Assembly: GCA_008501545.1 (NCBI GenBank)
Contig: QQUM01000750.1
Span: 1 to 5,643, forward strand
Direction: 5' to 3'
Length of the DNA: 5,643 nucleotides
Origin: Calditrichota bacterium
Lineage (GTDB): Bacteria; Zhuqueibacterota; Zhuqueibacteria; Zhuqueibacterales; Geothermadaptataceae
Shown piece by piece: positions 1-5,643 of this stretch (its first letter is position 1; every line of letters starts with the position of its first letter). A program made the position numbers and the translations under genes. The notes beneath the pieces were generated by a model. The model did no database searches, was not told the origin of the DNA, and saw only the letters and a program-made list of their open reading frames with translations.

Positions 1-2
1 CT

Positions 3-398
3 TTACTTGAAGCAGAAGAATCCCTGTTTTCATTTCCATTTTTTCGCTTGTCGGATTCCAGCGCAGGACATGGGCAGTCCCTGGGTGTTTATGAATCGAA
101 CTTCTCCGAAAATGAACTTGCCTATACATTTACGAAAAAATCCGCGAACAAGTCGAACATTTGGCTTCGGTTCAGACAAAAACAAGCACGCAATGAACAC
201 ATTTCAATTGCGCTAAACGGCGCACAATTGCCTGACTGGGAATTGCAGATGAGCGAGAATTTCACCGGAGGCTGGCACTGGCGGCAAATCGGGACAATAC
301 AAAACACACATATCCCGGCCGGTGATTCCCTTTTTACTTTTCAGCTTGCGCTGCAAAATATCTCGACGAACATACTGCTCGATCAAATTCAGTTGATG
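3..398 (+). other. CBM6/35-like carbohydrate-binding beta-sandwich domain (within the large secreted protein)
   Basis: The segment begins with an EAE-type opening that is typical of CBM6/CBM35-like modules. It continues with an SxGxGxSLGVYES stretch, aromatic strands (YTF, IWLRF), a Trp-containing WHWRQIG strand, an AGDSLFTFQL strand where family members usually have the aGxhxlxl motif, and a closing LLDQIQL strand where they usually have lDxixl. Such modules bind sugars or act as structural sandwiches. The ligand cannot be told from sequence, and the first strand may be partly outside the window. Confidence 0.6.
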
Positions 399-2744
399 CC
401 GGAAAATCAAATACCAGCCGATGGTGTTGCGACTTCGACGGATGAGCAGCTTTCGGATCAATCCGGTTTGGTATGGTTCACGCCAAATTTGCCAACGCGA
501 AGTGGTACCTATACCTATCATGTGCAAACTTATGATGCCAACGTTCAATCGTCAATTACGGTTGAGGCGATTGCAGATACACCGGCTTTCCTCACGCTGC
601 TCACCGGCGAAAACCAGACTGGTTACATCGGCAATACACTGACGACACCTTTTGTTGTTCGTGTACAGGATCAATTTGAAAATCCGGTTGCCGGTATCCC
701 TGTCCACTTCATGACATCTGTTGCCGATGCGAATATTCTGCCATCCGCTTTAATTCAAACAGATTCACAAGGCATAGCCTCCGCATATTTTCAACTTGGT
801 CAGGTACCCGGACCGTGTACTTTAACTTTTTCCGTCGAGGCTCTGCCGGACACCATCTTTGAAACATCAGCCACTGCGATCAAGAGAATTCCAACACAAT
901 TGCTGATAATTTCTGGCGATAGCCAAAATACACCAGCAACGCAACAAACACATGAAACCCTTGTCGCACAGGTTGTCGATTCGGCCGGAATTGGCGTGCA
1001 GGGAATTCATCTCCAATGGTCTATCCCGGATTCAGCAGCAACAATTGCCGGGCGTTCGGTTTTTATCGATACGACAGATACACAAGGCCTGGCTTCGATT
1101 TCACCCTGGATGGGACCGCGTGCTGGTCCGGTTCGCATCGAAGTAAAGCCGTATTTCGAATATGCCGACCAGTTTCCCGGTGTTGCGTTTCATTTGCGGG
1201 CGATCCCGCTGGCACCGTTCGCCGGCATTCGTCTGGATGATTCGCTACTGGTTGGTTCCTTTGGGAAAATGCTGCCACAGCCGGTGCGTGTGCAGCTCAT
1301 CGATAGTCTCGGCAATACGATTCCGGAAGCCGGGCATGCGGCCACGTTTGAGGTTGTCACAGGACGTGGGAAATTTTCGAATGATACATCATCCTTCACT
1401 GCCGAATCGGATTCTTCAGGGATTGTGCAAACTTTCATAAAAGCGCCGACCAGCTATTTAGAACCATCCACCATTCAATTAAAAACCGGATCCCGCATTT
1501 TAACGCGGTGGACAGTTTACACAGCCGCTCCCACGAGAATGATGCTCCATCAGGGCAACAATCAGCAAGCGCTCGTCAAAACAGCGCTGGATATTTCTCC
1601 CGGGATTTTAATAGCGGATTCCCTTGGCGCACCGGCGCCTGATGTTGTGGTGGTTTTCCAAATTGCAAACGGTGGTGGATGCTTTACCGATAGCAGCACA
1701 ACCAGGAGCGTAAAAACCGACAGCCTCGGTCATGCAAAATGTACCTGGATTCTGGGCGATTCTGTGGGTATTGACTCGCAACAACTATCGGCTTCTGCCA
1801 TGTTCAATGATGCACATCTTGAGAATTCACCCATCATTTTCACGGCTTCGGCGATATCGAATCAACAGACAATCAATCTACCGCCGCAGATTTTATCGCC
1901 CGATACGTTGTACTTCACTGAAAACGAACTCACATCTTATGTTATTCGAGCGCAGGATCCGGAAGCAGATCCGGTTGCATTCAGCGCAACCGGCTTTCCG
2001 AAAAATACAATACTCCTGCAAGGTGACAGCCTGAAAATTTACTGGAAACCGGATTACACTCAGGCGGGAACATACCATGCAAATCTCCGCGTGCAGGACG
2101 CCTTTAAAAATGCCAGTGATACAACCATTATTCTTTCTGTGCAAAATGTAAATCGACCACCACAAATCGAATCTTATTCACCACAAACATCATCCATCAC
2201 CTTGGGAACATCGGAACAGCATGTGTTTTCGATCAATGCCGGGGATGCAGACGACGACAGCCTGTTTTTTGCCTGGTTCAGCGAGTCTGAAAGCGATACT
2301 GTATTTCTCGCATCAACCGACTCACTCCGCTTTTTTGCACAGGATATCCTGCCACAACACATTCGGGGTGTCGTCAGCGATGGCACTGATTCAGTGTCCG
2401 TTATCTGGCGCATCGAACAGAAAAACACTGGAATTGCATCCGAAAGGTTGCCGACTGCCTTTTACCTGAGCCGGGGTATGCCGAATCCATTCGACCGTTC
2501 TTTTGTCAACAAAATTAAGTTCACCGCTGGATTACCGAATGCTATGCACATAAAATTACTGGTCTTCAATACGCTGGGACAACACGTGGCAACAATTGCG
2601 GATGACCATACAGCCGGTGGTCTTTACACTTATTTTTGGGATGGACAAGATAAATCTGGCGTGCAAGTGCCGCAGGGTGTCTATTTTGTTATTTTGATTG
2701 GTGACGGGATAAAGTCTGTGCAGAAGATTATCCTTTTGAATTAG
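3..2744 (+). CDS. Large secreted multi-domain protein (CBM-like + Ig-like repeats + type IX sorting domain), 5' partial
   Basis: The reading frame is open to the left edge, so the real start lies upstream; the TTG at 48 is only an internal codon. The visible part is 913 residues. From the left (residue 1 = codon at 3) I see: about 1-132, a beta-sandwich resembling carbohydrate-binding modules of the CBM6/35 type (opening LLEAEE, a central YTF...WLRF stretch, WHWRQIG, IPAGDSLFTFQL, closing LLDQIQLMP); about 140-190, half of an Ig-like repeat; about 194-618, four bacterial Ig-like (Big_1/invasin-like) repeats; about 626-714 and 717-805, two cadherin/PKD-like domains with DPEADP and GDADDDS motifs that often bind calcium; about 817-913, a FlgD-like/Por sorting domain. 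It is probably exported and surface-attached or released, and may bind polysaccharide. No catalytic domain is visible, but an enzyme or adhesin head could lie in the missing N-terminus. Only three cysteines occur in the visible part. Domain calls rest on pattern recognition. Confidence 0.9.
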   Translation, partial: LLEAEESLFSFPFFRLSDSSAGHGQSLGVYESNFSENELAYTFTKKSANKSNIWLRFRQKQARNEHISIALNGAQLPDWELQMSENFTGGWHWRQIGTIQNTHIPAGDSLFTFQLALQNISTNILLDQIQLMPENQIPADGVATSTDEQLSDQSGLVWFTPNLPTRSGTYTYHVQTYDANVQSSITVEAIADTPAFLTLLTGENQTGYIGNTLTTPFVVRVQDQFENPVAGIPVHFMTSVADANILPSALIQTDSQGIASAYFQLGQVPGPCTLTFSVEALPDTIFETSATAIKRIPTQLLIISGDSQNTPATQQTHETLVAQVVDSAGIGVQGIHLQWSIPDSAATIAGRSVFIDTTDTQGLASISPWMGPRAGPVRIEVKPYFEYADQFPGVAFHLRAIPLAPFAGIRLDDSLLVGSFGKMLPQPVRVQLIDSLGNTIPEAGHAATFEVVTGRGKFSNDTSSFTAESDSSGIVQTFIKAPTSYLEPSTIQLKTGSRILTRWTVYTAAPTRMMLHQGNNQQALVKTALDISPGILIADSLGAPAPDVVVVFQIANGGGCFTDSSTTRSVKTDSLGHAKCTWILGDSVGIDSQQLSASAMFNDAHLENSPIIFTASAISNQQTINLPPQILSPDTLYFTENELTSYVIRAQDPEADPVAFSATGFPKNTILLQGDSLKIYWKPDYTQAGTYHANLRVQDAFKNASDTTIILSVQNVNRPPQIESYSPQTSSITLGTSEQHVFSINAGDADDDSLFFAWFSESESDTVFLASTDSLRFFAQDILPQHIRGVVSDGTDSVSVIWRIEQKNTGIASERLPTAFYLSRGMPNPFDRSFVNKIKFTAGLPNAMHIKLLVFNTLGQHVATIADDHTAGGLYTYFWDGQDKSGVQVPQGVYFVILIGDGIKSVQKIILLN
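582..1856 (+). repeat. Four tandem bacterial Ig-like (Big_1/invasin-like) domains, diverged
   Basis: Four protein-level repeats of about 100-110 residues start near 582, 891, 1212 and 1530. Each shows the same layout: an opening P-x-x-hydrophobic strand (PAFLTLLTG, PTQLLIISG, APFAGIRL, PTRMMLHQG), a central VQDQFENPVAG / VVDSAGIGVQG / LIDSLGNTIPEAG / IADSLGAPAPD turn, a strand of the VxF type, a TDxxG step (TDSQGIAS, TDTQGLAS, SDSSGIVQ, TDSLGHAK), and a closing strand. The copies are strongly diverged in sequence, so this is an old protein repeat rather than a recent DNA duplication. Such stalks extend surface proteins away from the cell. Confidence 0.7.
2451..2744 (+). other. Type IX secretion C-terminal sorting domain (FlgD-like Ig fold)
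   Basis: The last 97 residues carry the usual pattern of this domain: a MPNPFDRS opening (the NPF motif), a KIKFTAGLP strand, a LLVFNTLGQHVATI strand (the vyxxlGxxvatl motif), an AGGLYTYFWDGQD turn (the aGxhxxxWDGxd motif), a VPQGVYFVIL strand (the sGvYfyxl motif) and a terminal KIILLN. In type IX secretion this domain directs cargo across the outer membrane and is often removed or attached to the surface. The FlgD_ig subtype is widespread in KSB1/Calditrichota-like genomes, where the secretion route is less well proven. Confidence 0.85.
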
Positions 2745-2785
2745 GGATTACGGATTTTAGAAGAAGATCGGGTCCCAACTCGCCC

Positions 2786-2812
2786 CATTGTTAGAACCTG
2801 AAACAATGTTTT
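2786..2812 (+). terminator. Possible weak Rho-independent terminator of the large secreted protein gene
   Basis: There is a perfect 7-base stem, CATTGTT (2786-2792) with AACAATG (2802-2808), a 9-base loop, and then TTTT (2809-2812). It starts 41 bases after the stop codon of the upstream gene, a plausible place for a terminator. The stem is AT-rich with only two G:C pairs and the T-run is short, so termination would be weak. It could be a chance hairpin. Confidence 0.3.
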
Positions 2813-2882
2813 CAGCATGACAGGCCGGAATGCGGGAAGAACGCCGAATAACCGAAACGGTTGAGCTGAATATCGTGTCAAC

Positions 2883-2907
2883 ATTGTAAAAACTCCTTGC
2901 AATTTTT
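2883..2907 (+). other. Second small hairpin with T-run
   Basis: ATTGTAA (2883-2889) pairs with TTGCAAT (2897-2903) with one G-U wobble around a 7-base loop, followed by TTTT (2904-2907). It lies 85 bases before the GTG start of the barrel gene, so if that gene's transcript begins upstream, it would be in the leader and could act as an attenuator. The stem is short and AT-rich. No riboswitch-like conserved core is visible around it. Confidence 0.2.
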
Positions 2908-2977
2908 CAGAATATTCGCGATGGTGATCAGTGAAACTAAAACGGATTGCGTGAGTTTTATTAAAAGCATTCAATTT

Positions 2978-2986
2978 GAGGGAGGA
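2978..2986 (+). promoter_or_regulatory. Strong Shine-Dalgarno site for the barrel protein gene
   Basis: GAGGGAGGA contains the GGAGG core at 2981-2985, seven bases before the GTG at 2993. It decides the start: an in-frame TAG at 2987-2989 lies just upstream, and the GTG yields a proper signal peptide. The purine-rich site contrasts with the weak site of the next gene and with the general lack of such sites in Bacteroidota. Confidence 0.8.
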
Positions 2987-2992
2987 TAGGCT

Positions 2993-4096
2993 GTGCAGAA
3001 AAAATCAAATCTCACCAAAATACTCGTGGCCACCGGAATCGCCTGCATGTGGATGAGCAGTAGCGCTGCAGCTCAGGATTACAACGATGCCCTGGATTAC
3101 TTCTATTTCGGGCGGCAGCCCAGCGCAAAGGCTGAAGCGATGGGCAAAGCCATGGTTGCTACCAATGCCGATGCCTACAGTTCATTTTACAATCCCGCTG
3201 CTATCAGTCTCAACCAGGGACGTACGGCGAGCACGTCGTACGCTTCACCCTATTATGGTTTTAACGATGCCAATTATCTATTTGCCGGCATCACCGGCGA
3301 ATGGGGCGATCGCAGCGCGGTCGGACTGAGTTTTTTCCGCTTTAGTTTCGGTGAATCGCAAAGTATGTCTTCCGTTCAACTCCCGGACGGACCCGGGGAA
3401 ACATTCACACCGGCAGTTACAATGTATACACTGTCGCTTTCCTCAAGAATAGTACACAACTTGCATGCGGGGATAAATTTAAATTATGTTCGTGATGAAG
3501 GCTATTTTGACGATGCAACCCTACCCATTGATATTGGCTTGATACAAACTTTCCATCTCACAGAAAATCAGAATTTAAAATTCGGTGCAAGTTTATTTAA
3601 TATCAACGATTCGAAATTGAAGTTGGAAGAGATAGGAGTTTATACACAGGAAGCCGCATTGCCTATTTCTTTTCGTACCGGAGCATCCTATCAATTGCTA
3701 TGGGGATCGAGCACTTTAAATGCTACACCAATAAAAACATATGGCGTTTCCTGGCAGGTCGAATACGTCGAATTACTCAATTCAGATTATTATTCCGGCA
3801 TTCGCACCGGCGCTGAGTTCACCTTTATGGAGATGGTTTCCATGCGACTTGGATATTACAATGAAAACCGGAATGATTACGGCTATCCGGAATCCAATAA
3901 GGACGAACTTTCAGATTTTACTTACGGCCTGGGAGTTGCCTTTCCTATCGAAGGGTTGTTCAATGACCAATCGTCGCTGACAGCCAAACTTGATTTGGCA
4001 AGGATGAAACAACCGTCAGCTTCAAAAAATTTTGATAACTTCGACAGTTTTTCTGTCTACAATTTGTCCTTGATCTGGACGCCGGAAAGCAAATAA
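2993..4096 (+). CDS. PorV/PorQ-family outer-membrane beta-barrel protein
   Basis: This 367-residue protein starts at a GTG with a strong ribosome binding site. Residues 1-27 form a signal peptide (basic MQKK, hydrophobic core, SSSAAA cleaved before Q28). The mature N-terminus carries the PorV/PorQ-type signature: PSAKAEAMGKAMVAT (43-57) followed by ADAYSSFYNPAAIS (59-72), where related proteins have aRaxxmGxaxvaxxxDxxxxxxNPAxl. The rest alternates polar and hydrophobic/aromatic residues as expected of barrel strands, ending in YNLSLIW (356-362) as a likely last strand. In type IX secretion PorV is the outer-membrane shuttle that binds cargo sorting domains, while PorQ is part of the attachment complex; many FCB genomes also carry extra paralogs of unknown role. 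The sorting-domain protein just upstream fits this link. The 60-base gap to the next gene suggests co-transcription. It could instead be a FadL-like or other small-molecule barrel; the family is more certain than the role. Confidence 0.8.
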   Translation: MQKKSNLTKILVATGIACMWMSSSAAAQDYNDALDYFYFGRQPSAKAEAMGKAMVATNADAYSSFYNPAAISLNQGRTASTSYASPYYGFNDANYLFAGITGEWGDRSAVGLSFFRFSFGESQSMSSVQLPDGPGETFTPAVTMYTLSLSSRIVHNLHAGINLNYVRDEGYFDDATLPIDIGLIQTFHLTENQNLKFGASLFNINDSKLKLEEIGVYTQEAALPISFRTGASYQLLWGSSTLNATPIKTYGVSWQVEYVELLNSDYYSGIRTGAEFTFMEMVSMRLGYYNENRNDYGYPESNKDELSDFTYGLGVAFPIEGLFNDQSSLTAKLDLARMKQPSASKNFDNFDSFSVYNLSLIWTPESK

Positions 4097-4156
4097 GACG
4101 GAATGAAGAATTCTCTTCCTGAAAATGTATTCGAAAAATTGCATTAGGCGAAAACG

Positions 4157-5404
4157 ATGTCTTCTTCAATACAAAAATATAGCTATCTGATTTTACTCTG
4201 TGTTTTTTATCCACTCATTGCTTTTGGCCAAAATCTAAAACAGGATATTACCGGCACAGTTATCGATCGAAAAACCGGTAATCCACTGCTTGGTGTCAAC
4301 GTCTTTCTCGCCAATACGATGATGGGTGATGCCACCGACGCCTATGGAAATTTCACTATAAAAAATGCACCTGCAGGCCAGTTTGAAATCGTTGTTTCGA
4401 TGATTGGTTATGAGGTCTACAGCCGGCAAATTCGCGTGACAGTGCCGATGGAGCAAGTTTACCTGTTTAAATTGAAACCGAAAGTTTTGCAGGGGGAAAC
4501 CATCGTCGTCAAAGCTTCGGAACAAAAAGACTGGCGCAAGAAATTTAATCAGTTCAAAAACCATTTGCTCGGGACAACAGACAATGCCGAGAAAACGAAG
4601 ATCGAGAATCCCTATTGTCTCGATTTGTACGAAAACAAACGAGGTGCACTCGTGGCAGAAGCTTCGCAGCCACTGGTGATTCTCAACGAAGGATTGGGTT
4701 ATAAAATTGAGTATGTCCTGCGCTATTTTCTAGCGAAAGGAAAACACACAAAATACGCTGGCAATCCCAAGTTCACCCTGCTGGAACCAAAATCAGAAAA
4801 GCAGAAAAAAGAGTGGCGCAAAAAGCGAAAAAAGGCTTATGAAGGTTCAACCCGACATCTCATCACTGCGCTTGTCCGAACGGGTGAACGCATACAAAAT
4901 CTGACACAAAAGGAGTTAAGGCATTACGCGAGAAAACATCGCATTGATTTGATAAAGGATTTTGAAGGGAAGCAGAAATTGCAACTGCTTCTGTCACGTG
5001 ATTTTCTAAAAGATACCGGATTCAGCATCTCCTACCCGGGCGAGCGCAGCCGGCTGGCGATTGATAAAACGTTCAAAAATAAACCGGTCAACATTGCGCA
5101 AATCATTTCGCCCACCGCAACACCCGGCGAATACTGGCTCAAACTGGACAACAAACTCTACGTGCGTTTTGATCGGGAGAAAGAAGATCCGGACTATTTG
5201 ACAGATTTTGAGTTGCAAAAAAGGTGGGTTGGCGCACAACGCTCCACTATTGAGACCGGTGATGATTCGGTGCGTGTGGAGAAAAATGGCCGCTATTGGG
5301 ATAACTTCCAGCTGCATACGTATGGCTACATGGCGTGGGAGCGGCTGGCCGAGAGTTTGCCGTATGAGTACGAGCCTGAAGTAAAAAATATGCTGAAGCG
5401 ATAA
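4157..5404 (+). CDS. Secreted protein with carboxypeptidase-like regulatory domain and C-terminal domain of unknown function
   Basis: This 415-residue protein starts at the first ATG after an in-frame TAG (4145-4147); only a weak AGG (4146-4148) serves as ribosome binding site. Residues 1-24 look like a signal peptide (hydrophobic YLILLCVFYPLIAFG, cleavage before Q25). Residues about 30-113 are a carboxypeptidase D regulatory-like Ig domain: ITGTVIDRKTGNPLLGVNVF, then DAYGNFTIKNAPAG and VVSMIGYEVY. From about 125 comes a second conserved part (DWRKKFNQFKNHLLGTT, a PLVILNEGLGYKIEY segment, and a WRKKRKKAYEGSTRHL segment) that I recognise from Bacteroidota proteins pairing it with the same regulatory domain. 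No TonB plug or outer-membrane barrel follows, so it is not a SusC-type receptor. No catalytic motif is visible. It is probably periplasmic or outer-membrane-associated. It converges on the HAD gene with 26 bases between them. Function unknown. Confidence 0.85.
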   Translation: MSSSIQKYSYLILLCVFYPLIAFGQNLKQDITGTVIDRKTGNPLLGVNVFLANTMMGDATDAYGNFTIKNAPAGQFEIVVSMIGYEVYSRQIRVTVPMEQVYLFKLKPKVLQGETIVVKASEQKDWRKKFNQFKNHLLGTTDNAEKTKIENPYCLDLYENKRGALVAEASQPLVILNEGLGYKIEYVLRYFLAKGKHTKYAGNPKFTLLEPKSEKQKKEWRKKRKKAYEGSTRHLITALVRTGERIQNLTQKELRHYARKHRIDLIKDFEGKQKLQLLLSRDFLKDTGFSISYPGERSRLAIDKTFKNKPVNIAQIISPTATPGEYWLKLDNKLYVRFDREKEDPDYLTDFELQKRWVGAQRSTIETGDDSVRVEKNGRYWDNFQLHTYGYMAWERLAESLPYEYEPEVKNMLKR

Positions 5405-5430
5405 ATTGCCGCGTAGAGATTCGACTCATA

Positions 5431-5643
5431 TCAAACTAATTTTCGCACGTCTACAACATCCATTCCCGCTGCACGTGCTGACTTAATCCCCATATCGCTG
5501 TCTTCAAAAGCACAACATTTCGCAGGATCAATACCGATTTGGCGGGCAGCTTCAAGGAAAACATCCGGGGCGGGTTTGTGGTTTTTCACAGCATCACTGC
5601 CAACCACCGCATCGAACCAATCCCACGCGCCGATATGATTCAG
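5431..5643 (-). CDS. HAD-superfamily phosphatase, YqaB / beta-phosphoglucomutase type, 3' fragment (C-terminal 70 residues)
   Basis: The minus-strand frame is open to the right edge and stops with TGA at 5431-5433. It encodes 70 residues with the C-terminal HAD motifs: motif III lysine in the KNHKPAPDVFLEAAR stretch (K20 or more likely K23 of the fragment) and motif IV acidic residues in CCAFEDSDMGIKSARAAG (E47, D48, D50). The ending, RAAGMDVVDVRKLV, resembles E. coli YqaB, a small sugar-phosphate phosphatase active on fructose 1-phosphate and 6-phosphogluconate; beta-phosphoglucomutases share the same architecture. The nucleophile aspartates (motif I) and the cap domain lie beyond the window, so phosphatase and mutase cannot be told apart. 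It is a cytoplasmic enzyme and is convergent with, not part of, the envelope gene cluster. No terminator is visible in the 26 bases between the two stop codons. Confidence 0.92.
   Translation of the reverse strand: MNHIGAWDWFDAVVGSDAVKNHKPAPDVFLEAARQIGIDPAKCCAFEDSDMGIKSARAAGMDVVDVRKLV

Larger units (their letters stand above)
2745..2992. other. Intergenic region, no convincing gene
   Basis: This 248-base gap separates the large secreted protein from the barrel gene. It holds two small hairpins each followed by four T's (2786-2812 and 2883-2907), a 6-base inverted repeat (2938-2943 and 2955-2960), and the ribosome binding site for the next gene. A minus-strand frame of 77 codons (2741-2974) runs through most of it and ends in a low-complexity SSSKIRNP. 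It has no recognisable domain and overlaps the end of the upstream gene, so I do not call it a gene. The promoter for the downstream gene probably lies here, but no good -35/-10 pair stands out. Confidence 0.6.

Noticed and set aside
213..548. Minus-strand 111-codon frame inside the large gene, and similar frames at 1190-1438, 4235-4564 and 5006-5317
   Set aside because: They lie antisense to genes with clear domain content, have no recognisable motifs and are shadow frames.
48..2744. TTG at 48 as the start of the large protein
   Set aside because: The frame is open upstream to the window edge and the preceding 15 codons encode LLEAEES..., the expected opening strand of the CBM-like domain. 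There is no signal peptide after the TTG.
2861..2890. Possible sigma-70-like promoter (TTGAGC, 18-base spacer, TGTAAA)
   Set aside because: Each box matches only four of six consensus bases and the -10 overlaps the second hairpin. Promoter consensus in this lineage is unknown to me.
2741..2974. Minus-strand 77-codon frame in the intergenic region
   Set aside because: It overlaps the stop of the upstream gene, shows no recognisable domain and no clear ribosome binding site, and its end is low-complexity. More likely chance or repeat-derived.
2947..2975. Possible promoter (TTGCGT, 17-base spacer, TTCAAT)
   Set aside because: Transcription would begin at about the ribosome binding site at 2978-2986, leaving too little leader.
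3044..3049. Lipobox at the cysteine (residue 18) of the barrel protein's signal peptide
   Set aside because: The residues before the cysteine (GIA) lack the usual leucine at -3, and a good signal peptidase I site (AAA before Q28) follows. A barrel protein is not expected to be a lipoprotein.
4105..4118. Hairpin GAAGA-ATTC-TCTTC after the barrel gene as a terminator
   Set aside because: The stem is only five bases and no T-run follows. Continued transcription into the next gene seems more likely.

Overview
The window suggests a Gram-negative bacterium of the wider FCB group (Bacteroidota, Ignavibacteria, Calditrichota or KSB1-like lineages). The evidence is a secreted multi-domain protein ending in a type IX secretion (Por/FlgD-like) C-terminal sorting domain, an outer-membrane protein with the PorV/PorQ signature, and a secreted protein with a carboxypeptidase-like regulatory domain. 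Base composition looks balanced by eye. At least one gene has a clear Shine-Dalgarno site, which is less usual in Bacteroidota proper, so a lineage outside the core Bacteroidota is my preference. This is inference from protein families, not a phylogenetic placement.

Layout. Positions 3-2744 (+) hold the last 913 residues of a large surface or secreted protein whose start lies before the window: a carbohydrate-binding-like beta-sandwich, half of an Ig-like repeat, four full bacterial Ig-like repeats, two cadherin/PKD-like domains and the sorting domain. Positions 2745-2992 are a 248-base intergenic stretch with two small hairpins, each followed by four T's, and a ribosome binding site at its end. 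Positions 2993-4096 (+) encode a signal-peptide-bearing beta-barrel protein of the PorV/PorQ type. After 60 bases, 4157-5404 (+) encodes a secreted protein with a carboxypeptidase-like regulatory domain and a C-terminal domain of unknown function. Converging from the right edge, 5431-5643 (-) is the C-terminal 70 residues of a HAD phosphatase of the YqaB / beta-phosphoglucomutase type.

How they may work together. The three plus-strand genes all make exported envelope proteins. In type IX secretion, cargo proteins carry a C-terminal signal that is recognised at the outer membrane, and PorV shuttles the cargo there. A sorting-domain cargo next to a PorV/PorQ-like barrel therefore reads as a possible cargo and outer-membrane partner pair. 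The third gene is probably co-transcribed with the barrel gene. The HAD gene is a separate cytoplasmic metabolic gene. I found no RNA genes, CRISPR arrays, transposases or phage genes, and no convincing new defence-type system.
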